From Trichoplax sp. H2 (taxonomy: Eukaryota > Placozoa > Uniplacotomia > Trichoplacea), in assembly GCA_003344405.1 (NCBI GenBank), contig NOWV01000036.1:62001-126000 (forward strand): 64,000 bases of DNA. Direction: 5' to 3'. Position numbers and translations under genes: made by a program. Each line of letters opens with the position of its first letter. Positions within the stretch are counted from its first letter, which is position 1. The notes beneath the pieces are model-generated. The model saw nothing but the letters and a program-made list of their open reading frames with translations. It did not search any database and was not told where the DNA came from. Positions 1 to 19,507 of the stretch are shown here, piece after piece.

Positions 1-456
1 CGATCACAGCTAGAACCTGCTCCGGACCCAAGGGCAGATCTCATGGCTAGCATTGCCGCAAGAGTTAGGAGTATGGCTGCTTCACCTTCTAGCCCAACAG
101 CGTCATCGCCTGTATCAGCGGCTACTCCATTAAATTTCTCACAACCTCAGGAAACTTCGTCAATGGTGACAACGCCAATAGCTTCCCCGCTACTTCCAAC
201 AATACCCAAATTACATAAATCGACTACACCAGTAGCTCCTCCATTGCCACCTCAAGCACCAAAAGCCCCCAAATCGACTATACCAATAGCTCCTCCGATG
301 CCTCCTCCGGCACCTAAATTACCAAATGTTGAATATAAATCGACTCCTCGTCCAAAGTCGGCAGGAAAAGATACCATGGCTCTTCTTAAAGATATTCGCA
401 AAGGCTCAAAGTTAAGGAAAGCCGTTACCAACGATCGAAGTGCTCCAAAAATCTAA
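1..456 (+). CDS. 3' end of proline-rich protein with C-terminal WH2 (WIP/verprolin-like)
   Basis: The reading frame is open from the first base, so this is the last exon, or part of it, of a gene that begins to the left. The first ATG inside the window (43) is probably internal. What is seen: a Ser/Thr/Pro-rich tract, then three Pro-rich repeats of the 'APPLPPQAPKAPKST' type (profilin/SH3-ligand-like), then a WH2 motif with LLKDIRKGSKLRKAVTNDR near the end, and a stop five codons later at 454-456. WH2 helices bind monomeric actin. The tail 'VTNDRSAP' is what I recall from the WIP/verprolin WH2, where the motif is N-terminal; here it is C-terminal. A preceding 'RADLMASIAARV' could be the remnant of another WH2-like helix. 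An actin-regulatory role is inferred from the motif; the exact ortholog is not known. A candidate AATAAA lies at 1084-1089. Confidence 0.7.
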   Translation, partial: RSQLEPAPDPRADLMASIAARVRSMAASPSSPTASSPVSAATPLNFSQPQETSSMVTTPIASPLLPTIPKLHKSTTPVAPPLPPQAPKAPKSTIPIAPPMPPPAPKLPNVEYKSTPRPKSAGKDTMALLKDIRKGSKLRKAVTNDRSAPKI

Positions 457-2709
457 TTGTTATTACCACCGTTATTCGATTGCTGTAGATGGGAATTACA
501 GTTGAATTATTGTTATGCACGTCAATGACGGCACAATTTTAAAACCAATGGTACAGAAATTATCTAATTGTGCGGTACGAAAATCTCGTTAGTTTGCACT
601 ATATCCATCTAGTATCATGCTAATGTATAATATAGAAATTATAATAGAGTTAGTAATTGCAACCTGATGAAATATTCTAATAATGGAAAAGTGAAAGCTC
701 TCTTCGTGTGATGACTCGTCAAATTATTTATTCTGATTGTACGGAAGTCTACATGTGTTTAAGGTAGTTTAGCAGCTGGCAATGGCATTGTAATTATAAG
801 GCAAAATTTGTCGCTAATTATCAATTTGAAATGTGAAACATCAGATGTGTGAAAATAACATTTATTAACTGAATTATAGGATAGCTTTAGATGTTTTGCT
901 GTTTCTACTGTAGTAAATGATTTCTAGGCTATTTTGACGTAAATATACGCTTATACATGTAGAATTAATAAGATGAATCGGGCAATATTATTGAATGTTC
1001 GAATGTAATGTCCAATTGCCCGTTGATACAACAATTTTTGATGTTTTCTTGTATCTAGTAGATTTTATATGGAAAATTGTGTAAATAAATTCTCTGAATA
1101 ATTGATCAATCTTGCACACCTGGTAATTGTTTTAACATCTTGCACTCATCAATATATAGACCCGCAGTGTCCATAAATTGCGTACTACGTCTATAAGAAT
1201 AAGTTATCTTCTTCATCTATCATAGTTTATGTATACTGTTTTAGTCATGGCAACGGAGTCCTCATTTCTATCTTATTTAGTAGGGAAGGCTGCTAATTGT
1301 AATCGGTATATAATTGTTAGTGCGTTTAATTTTGAAGGTGGAATCTTTGTTGCTACTGTATTGAATGATAGCTACCCTTCATATCCAGCAATAATACATT
1401 TGCAGTATTTACAGATTTAAAAAATTGGGGATAATTTCAATCCTTTTTTGGGGCGCATACATGGTGCTAACGTGTAGATTTTGGAATCTGTCAAAGATTG
1501 CTATACTGTACTGTACGTTGGCTAAGAGTTTGGAATAAATGAGTTACTATACAGACTCGGTATTTATACTGGAAACTTCGGGACAGTGGACAATAATATG
1601 TTTCTCCATTTTATAGCTGTCGTATAGACAACAATGGACTAAAATTTCTGTTGAAGATGCATTTAACTTGCATGAATGGAGCTCTCAATTGTTCCCATTC
1701 TACAGCAATATACCCCGTTTGCATAAGCTTTGACTTGAAGGTCAATAAGATGCAGTAATGATGGAAGATTTCGACTATAGACTATTGACCTTGCTACTGT
1801 TGCTATAATAGCATTGAAATGCTAAAAAACAGTAGGTTTGCCAATGTTTTTATAGGCTAAAAAGGATAAAACCTCAACCTGTGTTCAAATTTGCCCAAGA
1901 CTGTCTCCCCTATTGGATGATATTGATGTGGACTAGCTGCTTCTTTTTCAATCATGATTTATTGAACGGTTCCAAGCTACGTCTAGACAGTGATGGGTGG
2001 TTTTCTACCTACTGACAGAATTCAGTAATACAACTTGTATTGGTAACTGATAGTTTACTGTCGAATTAACCTGTAAATAATTTATATAGTAGGGTTTGAT
2101 CGCCTAAATGAATTCATTAAATAAGAATGACTTGATTGTTGCTGCGCCATTGAAATCCGATCAGGTCTAAGGTGCGTTGTTTCAAGGTGCTCGAAGAAAC
2201 GCTGCTATTCTACAGTACTCGGTACTGTACTACCACAGTGGCCATGTGCAATGCGCATGCCTTGTAGTGGATGACCTGGCGACACTGTACTGTACAATGT
2301 ACAGTAGATGGTTGTAGTTGGTCATCCTATACTGTGTACTGTACAGTACACACATACTGGAGAAGTGGGCATTTGATAGAGAGACTGTAGAAGTTGTTCA
2401 GAACTATGAATTTCATCAAGAGACTGTAGCGTAGAAGTTCTCGTAAGGCCCCCTTGCAAGTCTCACTGCAGCCAAAGGGGAGCAACTCGAAGCGCTGACC
2501 TGAGAGACCTAGAGAGCAAGTCCAGTCTCCCGGTGGTTGTATCGTTGGTGGGTGAGACGTCACATTTGCGTCAACCGTGCCCGTACCCTGACACTCCATA
2601 CAGTACGTACAGCAAACTAGGCTGAGGTCTGACTTCAACCTGGCCTGACTGCCTTGACTCTGGTCACATTAGTAAGACAGTGCCAGTGCACGATGTGCGC
2701 ACGCCATTT
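457..2709. other. Intergenic: 3' UTR, then palindrome-rich USP19 upstream DNA
   Basis: The left part is AT-rich 3' UTR/intergenic sequence with a polyadenylation signal candidate at 1084-1089. From about 1500 to 2350 there are repeated short palindromes built on TACTGTAC, including a perfect 18-bp one at 2334-2351. The stretch 2160-2660 is more GC-rich than its surroundings and lies directly upstream of USP19, so it probably contains its promoter. I see no convincing coding exon; the open frames at 1229-1420 (+) and 2327-2638 (-) show no recognisable protein. Confidence 0.6.
2334..2351. repeat. 18-bp perfect palindrome GTGTACTGTACAGTACAC
   Basis: The sequence equals its own reverse complement. 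It sits about 360 bp upstream of the USP19 start codon, within a cluster of related inverted repeats (2211-2218 with 2222-2229; 2284-2290 with 2299-2305; 1504-1516). A related 14-bp palindrome is at 33064-33077. Confidence 0.85.
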
Positions 2710-9255
<6,546 letters not shown>

Positions 9256-10471
9256 TAGTGTATAAATATGATTATGGCTACAATTAATGATAGATTGGTT
9301 ATAAATACTCTACTATAGGATATGTATAATTATTGTATTCATGTTAGTGCTCTCTGTATACGGCGATACTGCAATGTGATTGGCGATTAATTTTATTAAA
9401 TGCTAATGGTTCTGATTTCCTTCGATTTTGTTGCAATTTAGAACAGTAGAATGTTTTAATATCATTTACTACTAACAGCATTCCTGGCGTAAATTTATTG
9501 CTGTACTACAGTTACACTATGTTGCAAATTCAATATGATTTCCTGATGACTCTATCATAATATCTTTGGTTGGAAGTTAATTCCTTATAATAGATTTGTA
9601 TTCTTGTTTGTATATGTGTACATATAGAGACAGTATATCTCATATATATTGATATATTCGATATGAAAGCTTTGACAATAGAATAAGTTGATATCACCGT
9701 GGTAGATCACCCAAAGCTTATTTTGCTTCGATTGGCTTAAAATAGTGTAACGGTTTTTATGTAAGCTGTTATTGACTTCAATATGCCTTAATAAAGATGA
9801 CCATTGTAAGTAGAAAATGGTGGGTTAGTTTGAAAACAAGCTGCGAATTTTATCTTATTTTCAACTAATGAATACAATGAGCGTAATTACATAGTGAAGA
9901 GCTATATATATCATTGAGGTAACGCATGGGCTGACCATAATTCGAGATCTTTATACTTCCAAAACACAAATGAGCCGTGATATAACAGTTGTGATTAATA
10001 ATTTTTACAGTTAATCATCACTATCAAGTTGGAAGTATACTGAATTGCTGATTAATTAAATATATCGATCAATGTCACTGCTACCATTTTTTAAATTAAA
10101 CTAACAATAAATTAAATATACTTGCTCGTAACGTAACGTTATTATTTCTAATGGGTAACAGCAGCAATGCACCAATAAAATAAATAAGAATTTACAAATA
10201 ATTACACAATATAAGTGATGCTATTTGGTGATTAAGTATTGATGGAAAAAAAACAAAAATAAATAAAACTATTGCCTTCGTTGTAAGGATGGGAAAGGTA
10301 GACAACATCGATCATGAAAATTACAAGTACACATATTATAATAATTGATTATAATATATAGTAATATAGGTAATTTAGAATGCCTAGTTAGTAAACGTAT
10401 GAAACGGGTAAGAATTTATTGATCAATAATGTAATTAGTGTGGTCTAAAAAACCATAGTGAAATTTTTTCG
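9256..10471. other. Intergenic between convergent USP19 and synaptogyrin
   Basis: AT-rich DNA holding the USP19 3' UTR (AATAAA at 9790-9795) and, on the minus strand, the synaptogyrin 3' UTR with a polyadenylation signal candidate (TTTATT on plus, 10415-10420). I see no other gene. Confidence 0.6.
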
Positions 10472-13433
10472 TTAAATAGCAGAATTTGAAATGACGTATG
10501 TTGGTGATTGATTAGAAGTTATATAATCAGCTTCTGATGTGCCGTCGTCATAAATTACAGTATGCGATGCAACACGTAATTTAACGATGCCAACTCCAAA
10601 AGCTGTTCCCTGTGATTCAAGAAAGAGATTTTAGATAAGGAATCACTTTCAATAGTTTAATGAGGTAAAAGGAAATGATACGATAGCATAATGGTTATCA
10701 GAACACTGCATGTTGAAGTGTAAATATCGTGAAGTAGATGTCTATAGGTGCTAGATAGAGTAATGCAAATTAAAAAATTTTTTCCATCCAAAATATTTCA
10801 TTGGTCCAGTACTTTCTTAGTCTTATTAATACTACTTACCCAGGATAAAATACAAAGAAAGCTAAAAGCAAGCCCAGCTTTGACATTATCGATTACATAA
10901 CCCGCTAGCAAAGTCCTATCGGATTCCGACCATCTACTAATTAAGTACCAAAAACCAATAAACCATAATAAGACAAAGACAAAGTCTACAATGATATCGA
11001 TCACCAGTAATTTTCTCTCCATATTAAAGTCTTGTAATCGTCCAAGGTAGATATCAAAGTACAGAAACAGTATTACGGCTAGGATGGCTACAACACTTAA
11101 TCCAAATTCGTAGTTGCATGTATTGGAATCGACATTACTAATTGGGCAGTCTCCATGGTTGGCTGCCTTAGCAGTTGCCACACAACCAATCACAACCAGT
11201 GAAAATACCTAAATAAAATAAGAATAGAACAGAAATATACAATCTTTGTTAGGGTTATGGTGAATGTACAAATGCTAACTAGTTAATCAAAATACGAGCT
11301 GGTTGGTAAATACTATACTAATCTGATATCTATTCCCGATAGTCTTTAATGACAGTGTGTGCCTTAAAAAACTGCAAGTATAAAATTTCAGTTATACCAT
11401 TATGCAGAATTAAAATCAGGAGATGTTTTAAAGTCTTGGAAAAACTCCAAATATGAATCGCCNNNNNNNNNNNNNNNNNNNNACAACACTTAATCCAAAT
11501 TCGTAGTTGCATGTATTGGAATCGACATTACTAATTGGGCAGTCTCCATGGTTGGCTGCCTTAGCAGTTGCCACACAACCAATCACAACCAGTGAAAATA
11601 CCTAAATAAATTAAGAACAGAACAGAAATACACAATCTTTGTTAGGGTTATGGTGAATGTACAAAACCTTAACATAATAACTATATGAAAAGAATTGAAA
11701 AATGAGATACTTCTTGTAAAGTAAATGAACTCTACTGCAGTGATCCATAACTTTGAACTAGTGAATTAGTGTTAAAATACCTAAGGTACCATATTGGAAG
11801 CGAACGTATCATGCATTTTTTCTCCCTAATTTTCGACTAAGGCTATACTTCTACGAAGGTTGTAGGACTACAACTCGTGCACCGTAATCATGTAGATAAA
11901 TGCGATCATCATTCACCATAATCAAATGCTAACTAGTTAATCTAAATACGAGCTGGTTGGTAAATACTATACTAATCTGATATCTATTCCTGATAGTCTT
12001 TAATGACAGTGTGTGCCTTAAAAAACTGCAAGTATAGAATTTCAGTTATACCATTATGCAGAATTAAAATCAGGAGATGTTTTAAAGTCTTGGAAAAACT
12101 CCAAATATGAATCGCCAAGTAGTCAGATTTTGATAGAACGGTGTTAGCATTGATCTACAGTATCAACTTTGTAAAGTCCTTCCTATAAGCAACATAAAGA
12201 AGCTTAATTTTGTAGTGTAAATTACGTAATTGTAGGATAACAATTTCTAGTTCAGAGTACCAATAAGCGGTAAGGGTTGCGTAGAATTGGAGGATTACAA
12301 ATCTTGACCGATCAGACATAAAGAAAGGAAACACACTCAGTTTGATGGCCATAATTATGATTTAAAATATCATAGCAATCAGTATAAATTCGACGGGTTA
12401 TTAGATGTTACTACAAATGATCATCTAGTAGTCCAGTGAATAAATGATACCCTTCCTCATAATTGCTATACATCACGGTTTCTCTCATAACTTTGTTAAA
12501 GTAATGTCGTAGCTGATCAGTAGACTAGCAATCGACTAGTTTCATATCTATCCTACAAGTCGGAAAGGAAAAGATCATATTGATGGTGATGGGATAATGG
12601 ATCCAAAAAATTTGAAAAAATTACTTTCATTATAGTTTGATAGATACTGTAAGTTAACTGTGGCTACTATTCCCTCACTTTTCCATCATTTTGACAGAAT
12701 AATATTGTTTCGATGCAGTAGGATGAAATCGCCATCAACTGATTTGATATTTACCCTAATGATGAGGGAAGATATACTGTAGATGTTATTGGGCTAATCA
12801 AGCTAGAAAATTTTGCTCAATGATGTCTAATAAATAATAAAGGAAAACATGTGTTCACCATTGCTATTAATTACTCATTTTCTTATAGATTTGATAAAAT
12901 GATATTATTTCAGTTCGATTGGATAATAGCACCGTTGTCTAATTTCATATTGATCCTGACATTGGAGAGGGCATTGAAGTTGAAGATATTAATTAGAATG
13001 AGAATTTTCTAAAATGACAGTACCATCATATCAATATTTTGATACTACTTGCATAATTTACATGGATTGTTGTAAAATTAAATCATTTCAATCTACTGGC
13101 ATCGTGTAAGAACTGACCAAGTTCACATCTCTCGCGGAAGTTGCAAATGGCGTGGATGTTGTTAGAACTGATCAGAGTATCGATATATCAACGAATATAT
13201 GCTATCCAATGAAATATTGTGTCGAAGGGTTGACTAAGTCTATGAATCATTTAGTGCCACATCTCTTGGACGAAATGGCATGGCTTCCAATTTGAAAAGT
13301 ACAGTATAAAATAGCTATGACTTACCAGACAAACAATTCGACAGGTAACTTGTGGCTTCTTAGCGTACCAACTTAAACGAAAAGGTCTGATCGCTTGATC
13401 CCGGAAACAATTCATCATCAAGGATCCAATCAA
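10472..13433 (-). CDS. Synaptogyrin (MARVEL-domain tetraspan vesicle protein)
   Basis: Exons on the minus strand, in order: 13326-13433, 10840-11208, 10472-10609. All junctions are phase 0 with GT-AG ends and together give 204 aa, close to the usual 220-235 of synaptogyrins. Exon 1 contains KKPQVTCRIVCL, which matches the 'QPQV..R.VCLVF' entry to the first membrane helix. Exon 2 starts VFSLVVIGCVA and carries four hydrophobic segments in total with the conserved RKLLVIDI, FIGFWYL and AGLAFSFLCILSW stretches; exon 3 is a hydrophilic cytoplasmic tail. Synaptogyrins are four-pass proteins of secretory and synaptic-like vesicles. The start at 13433 is the first Met of the open exon, but Met codons a few residues in are also possible. 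The long first intron holds an N gap and a second, cut copy of exon 2, probably an assembly artefact. Confidence 0.88.
11090..11462. repeat. Direct repeat copy A at assembly gap (includes synaptogyrin exon 2 5' half)
   Basis: This segment matches 11483-12117 almost base for base, apart from a few substitutions and a block of about 261 bp present only in the second copy. It stops at the N run. Together the two copies look like two alleles of one locus that the assembler placed side by side. Confidence 0.85.
11463..11482. other. Assembly gap (20 N)
   Basis: Twenty consecutive undetermined bases separate the two copies of the direct repeat. Confidence 1.
11483..12117. repeat. Direct repeat copy B, with extra insert 11667-11927
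   Basis: Bases 11483-11666 match 11090-11272 and 11928-12117 match 11273-11462. The block between (about 11667-11927) has no counterpart in copy A and is flanked by CAAA on both sides, consistent with an insertion/deletion polymorphism or a small non-coding mobile element; I see no clear terminal inverted repeats. The left part duplicates the 5' part of synaptogyrin exon 2, including its splice acceptor. Confidence 0.8.
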
Positions 13434-15800
13434 TGCGAAGGATGCTTCAACACCGATCTGCGATTTCAGTAACTGTGTTTACCTTCAAGACTTGTCACCT
13501 AATGTCCAACTACTTGGCTACCTTACTCTACTCGCTCTAACTTATACCGTATACTGCAGTGTCTTCTCACTAATTCTATAATATTGAATCCAAATGGTCT
13601 GGAGATACGATATCCGTTGAGCGAAAACGATGACGTCGTGGAGATGTTCTGTCCTTATGTCCCCAATTAGATTTAGTTTTAATGGGAGATAATACAATCT
13701 AAATAATCATAAAAACAAGAACAGATAATATCTGATTATATATCGATTAACTATCTCGGAATCTTTTGTACAGTTATTTAATGAATTCTAAAATTTAGAA
13801 AGCTAAACAATGAAGGGATTGGATTGCAGGCTTGGCAAAACGATGCCGTTGTGTAGTTATTCCTGTTTTATCGATAAAAACAGTCCTATGGTTAGATAAG
13901 AGGGCAAATTGGGTGAAAATGATGGGGAAAATTTCGATATTGCTCATGGAGAAAATTAGTCATAGCGATTTGCTAACGTGATATACTGTATAACGACAAC
14001 CAACAATCTTAGATAACCTTCCATTACTATCAAGAAGAATTCTCTCATTTCATATTACTATTGAAGGGAAACACGGAAGAGATTGGGTTGCTGTAGATGT
14101 AAAACGATCAATAATGCTATAGTAAACATTTCTCTATAGCCATTTAGTTTCAAATCAGTCCTAGAGTAGAAATAATTAAGAAGAACACAATAACGCTATT
14201 GGATATGATTACCAATGCGGTGAGGACGACTTGCTATCTAATGTTCTACAAAATTAGGCAAGTCGTTGGCTTGCAGTCTGGTCAGAAACGATCAAGGATG
14301 ACATTATGAAGATTATTGACATATTCTATGTTTCAAATCACTTCTGGAGCAGTTGGATAACCCGATAATAATAATAAAAATAATAAAAAAATAGCCGAAC
14401 TCACAACAACAACAACAATATTGTCGTTACCTTTTAATGATGACTACTACGGCCAGAACCAGCTTCAGCAAGGAGTAGGATCCGATTGACTACGGGTTAT
14501 GCAGATGTCTAGGATGAAGTGGAGAGTTCTACTAGGCAAGAGTTCTTGGATCTAGTCGCATCAGAGCGGAATCGATTGGATTTGGTTGTTGAATGCACAC
14601 TGCGTGTATAATTAATCACTTGTTAAGTTAGTTAGCACCTTACCCTTATTTATCGTCAACAGATTTGATTGATTAGTACAGTGCTAGTCCTACTGGCTAG
14701 TGCATGAGGGAAAATACTCTACGAACTGCTGTACAAAGCAGCCAAATCAAGTTGCAGTCTTGCTAGCAAACTGTTTTGTAGAAATGAATACGTGATCATA
14801 CCTAGTACCAAGGACTACTGGATATTAGGCCTCGGCACAATGGATAATTACTGTATCGAGGAGTTCATGCCATAGTAGAGCATAGGGCATTGGGCTACCA
14901 TGACTACAAGTGTATTTTGAACAGCAGTAGTCCATGAGAATATAGAAAGTTATACAGTGTACAATGGATAAAGGATAAGCCACTATATGACATTGCATAT
15001 AGTAAGCTTTATGTCCTATAGGAAGCTTTTAATGGCAAAACATTGTAGTTTGTTGAGGAAATTGGAGATACTGGCTGGCATACTAGTGGATGGATGAAAG
15101 GAGTGCAAAATTGTGCACAGTGCTAACGGTAGCAGGCATGAAATGTTTCCTTAGACGATGGATACGAGCATATATCCAATGCAGAAGAGTTCGATAGCAT
15201 GGTATTTCTAAATATTATAGCCGATGCTTTAAATTAGTCTACTATGGAAAGGAGAGGAGAGGATCATTGATAGCCAGAATGGGCATGCTGATCCATCCAC
15301 GATGGATCAATGTAAAGTAGTCTAGAGAAGCAAGTGCAGTATAGGCAATGAATGATTTCCTTGCACGGTAGCTCATAATATGCAAAGTTGGATATTCCCA
15401 TTTTAAAATACTGGCCAGCTACGTTAGCTTGCTAACTGCAGGTAGAGGTATGAAACACTTCCGTAGACAGAGGTCACTGAATTGTAGATAATCGAACACG
15501 CTTTTCCTGGTTTAACCCTATATCTTGAACCCTAGATTCTTGACACTTGACCTTTGCTTACCTACAAAGAGATAAACACCAATCAAGCCTTAGATAACAT
15601 TGTATATCAAAAACTCCTCCAGCCGGCATCCTTGATTAGAGTCTGACTGATATCCAATTTCTTCTCTGGCATTTTTGATAGGGTTGCGTCGCTCATTTTT
15701 ATGCTGACTTTGTATTAGCCAATGCTATCGAGCTTAGGCTAACATTATCGATAGAATTATTGCAAGAGAGAGAGTGTAGAAATCAAGATCGATCCACGAC
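13434..15800. other. Intergenic between divergent synaptogyrin and P450 no. 1
   Basis: About 2.4 kb without a recognisable exon. It should hold the promoters of both flanking genes. A low-complexity AT/ACA tract lies near 14366-14420 (runs of ATA and ACA triplets). I see no TATA box that I would trust. Confidence 0.5.
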
Positions 15801-18720
15801 ATGATCGTATTACAAGCCATTAAATCTATTTCTCCATCATCCGTTTGTAAACAATTATTGGGGTATACTTCATCGATAAAATGTTTATCTAATCATGGCC
15901 GATTATATCAGCGATATTGGATAACCAGTTGTAGGCTACAAACAACATCAGTCGAGATTAATGAAAGTGTTAAACCTTACGAGGACATTCCTCAACCTAA
16001 ACGTCTTCCTCTTATTGGTACTGCTCTAGATTATTTTCGCAATGGGCGTGAAGGATTAAAGTATATCTATAAAATCAATCGTCAACGATTTGAAGAGCTT
16101 GGGCCAATCTATCGTGAAGCTTTATTTGGCATCGATTTAGTTTATGTTTCCAAGCCTCAAGACGTCGCGGCAGTCTTTCGTAGTGAAGGCAAATATCCTG
16201 AAAGACCGTTAAATATATTTCAAAAATTAATTGATTATCGTTCACATCGCAAGATGCCTCTTGGCGTATTATTAGGGTAGGTCAGTAAAACGAACGAATA
16301 AAAATATTATGTAGATATAAATTACATTTCTATCGATAAAGACACTGGAATTATTTTAACTTGAAGAAGATAGTGAAAATTTCCGTCAATTTCTTTGTAT
16401 CGCATAATATTTTCAACATAAATTGGACAATAATAACATAAGAATTAACCCTTACTCGTACAATCGGACATTTCATCTTTATAAACAAAATATAAAGTAG
16501 AGAAAATGGCAATCATCTATCGTTCGTAATAGTTATCGTTGCCATATTTTCAGCTACGCCTTACAATTATACAGCAATACAAAAACTACTTCAGCATGCT
16601 ATAATCTCAAAATATTCTTTCTATCTTTAACACAATTTTAAAACTTTCATATCCGCGTGGCACATTAACAAGTGTAAAACCACCCGGTCCCATATTGTTG
16701 TTGTAAATAAGTAAAAAAAATTTTTAACTTTTGTCATACTAGGATGTTAAATACATTAAATAGATTTCAATCCAAAGAAATATTATTTTCGATAAAATTA
16801 ATCGTTTTGCCAGATGAAAGTTATCTGCTAATAGTCTAGCAAGATATTTCAATCTGATCTTATATCTTGCGTATAGTGGGGACGAAGCATGGCGACGAGC
16901 CAGAAGTGTTATGGATAAGAAAATGATGAGACCAAAAGAAGTGTTAGCATATACTGAACGAGTCGATGGAGTCTCACAAGACTATGTCAAGAAATTACTT
17001 CGTCTCAGAGGCGAAAATGGTATCGTTCATGATATTGAAAATGAAATGTTTAAATGGTCCATGGAATGTAAGTTACACTTTATGGCGGTACATCATGCAA
17101 AATGCGACTAGATTATTAACTGAGGCAAAATATAAAGTAATCATTACATTACTAATGCATACTTGAGCTTACAATAAGTACTAAGTAGATATGTGTAATA
17201 GGCGAATTAACTATAATTGATGGTTGAAAACTGAAGTAAACTAAAAGACGATTAGTTTATTTTATAAACGACGATATAATTTATCATAGTATGATAGTAA
17301 TTCGATCATTGATAAGAATTTTATCTGTCTTATCCTATTTATATAGCTATAGCAACAGTACTATTCGAAAAGCGATTAGGAATGTTTAACGATCCAGTTG
17401 ATCCAGATGCTGAATATTTCTACCAATCTTTGGCCAAAATGTTTACAAGCTGTCATTCATTAACCTTTGCACCGTACAACATTTTTAAAAAGAAGCAATG
17501 GTGGAATGAATTTTTACTTTATAGCGATCGAATTTTCAATTACGGAAGCCAAGTTATTAATCAAAAATTGCAAGAAATTAATAATAAAGCCAAAGAGAAT
17601 AAGGACGTACAAGATTCTGAGGAAACGGAATTCTTAGCTTATATTTTAAATACCAAAAAATTAAGCTTAAACGAAATTAATGCTAACATGATGGACTTGT
17701 TTATAGCTGGTGTTGATACAGTAAGTTAAATCGATTATCCTCTTTCTATGCAGTATACGTATGAAAACAATTTTCGTTGTTTAGACTGCCAATACTGCTT
17801 TATGGTTATTGTATAATCTCGGAAAATTCCCTGAAGCTCAAGTAAAGGTGCGTGATGAAATACGACAGGTTGTGCCAGATGGAGAAAAATTAACATCTGA
17901 AATGATTAATAAAATGCCGTTATTAAAAGGATGTGTTCGAGAAACGTTACGGTAAGTTGTAGTATAACATGACAATATTTACAGGTATATCGGATGCTGT
18001 ATATCGGATACTGTATATAGAGAGATTCTATATCCTAGACAAGTATTTAAAATACCTCAGCTGTAATTCTATTTTGATCAACTCTCGGAAACTGTACATG
18101 TATATTGTATAGGCTATATCCGGTAGCTCCATCTGTTCCACGAAAGATTAAGCAAGATACCGTTATTGGTGGCTATCAAATTCCAGCAGGAGTATGATTT
18201 CAATTATTGACCGATATAGCTAGATGTAACGAACAGTCACTATATTCGTCATTAAGTATTTGAGAATCTCCTGATGCAACTTATTACTGACACTAAAATC
18301 GATCTATTACTGTAGACTTTCGTAACGGCAGCATCCTATGCAATAGGCCGAGACTCGGAATTATACAGTGATCCGGATAACTTTAAACCGGAGCGATGGC
18401 TTCGTGACAGCGAAGAAAGTGCAGGAGGTTATAAGTTCACTCCATTTGGGTTTGGACCTAGAATGTGTCTAGGGAGGCGTATTGCAGAATTAGAATTGGA
18501 AACATTGCTTGTGCAAGTAAGAATACGCCTATACTAGCGATATTTTTATTTAGCATGCTGTATATATATTTATAAAAATTGCAATTTTTTTTATTCATAA
18601 TTATAGCTGCTACCCAAATGCTCTATAGAGGTAAAGAATGAAATAGAGAATAGGCAGACAACTCGAATGATTTTAGTACCTGAAGATCCGATGCTATTCG
18701 AGTTAAAAGATTACCAATAA
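15801..18720 (+). CDS. Mitochondrial-clan cytochrome P450 no. 1
   Basis: Seven exons: 15801-16276, 16877-17067, 17347-17720, 17785-17951, 18113-18191, 18316-18516, 18607-18720. They sum to 1602 nt, 533 aa, with consistent phases. The N-terminus is basic with almost no acidic residues for 50 residues, like a mitochondrial targeting peptide, then a Pro-rich hinge '[16 protein letters not shown]'. Catalytic features: I-helix AGVDT with the next T in exon 4, K-helix ExxR (RETLR), KPERW, and the haem loop [12 protein letters not shown] whose Cys is the iron ligand. Such enzymes receive electrons from adrenodoxin-like ferredoxin and hydroxylate sterols or other lipids; the substrate here is unknown. 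It shares intron positions with the three P450s at 42519-57323 but differs in the length of exons 1, 2, 3 and 6, so it is an older paralog. AATAAA at 18716-18721 overlaps the stop codon. Confidence 0.93.
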
Positions 18721-19507
18721 AATAATCATAAATACCGTATAGTACAAGATTATAAGCGAATATGGAACTAACTTAATTTTCAGCTTGTCATAAATAGCGA
18801 TGATAGCAAATACTTTATGTTTTACTCTCTTGCAATAAGTATTAGCACTAAGGAATCTTTAGTAGTAATTTGAATAGATTTGAAGATTATTTCATGACCT
18901 GTAACTGTTTAACAAATCACTTTGTGTTAGCCTTATTTATTCTGTTCTTTTTTAGTTTATCTTTATATTTTTAGCAGTGTTTATGTCAATCACTTTGCTA
19001 TAGCGTTATCGAGAAGAAATGCAATAAATGACTTCTATTTTGGTTGTGCTATGTGTTTACTGTCTATCTCGCTAATTTCTACTTTTGATAAATGTTCATG
19101 CAATCTTTGAAAGAACTTCTTCCATCTTGATTCTTAAAGAAAGACATTGGACGCAGCTCTCACCTACTTCTACTTCAACTAGATATAATTATTTGATTAT
19201 TTGATTAGAAAAATAGAAATAGCGTACTGCAATCCTGTGTAGGTAGTCTTGCTCCTGTTTTAATAATATAGTGTAGCTCTTGCGCTAGTTCAGCTAGCAT
19301 ATTTTTGTACGGATCAACAGAAGATGTAAATGGAGTATTTCAACATCGATGAATGAATTATGAATAGCGTATAAATATATATATATCTATAGTTGATCTT
19401 CAATACTAATATCAATTATTTGCCAAAATAATGTAATATTAGCCAAAATACTGGAGTATAATAAAAATTGGAGATTCTATTATAAGGAAATAAGTGCCCA
19501 ATCCTCC
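18721..19507. other. Intergenic, P450 no. 1 downstream
   Basis: AT-rich non-coding DNA leading into the first tandem-repeat array. I see no gene. Confidence 0.5.

Noticed and set aside
1229-1420. 63-codon open frame in the region after the WH2 gene
   Set aside because: AT-rich, no motif, no splice partner and after a polyadenylation signal candidate; probably chance.
2327-2638. 103-codon minus-strand frame upstream of USP19
   Set aside because: Overlaps the palindrome cluster and a GC-richer promoter-like region; Cys-rich by chance, with no known domain.
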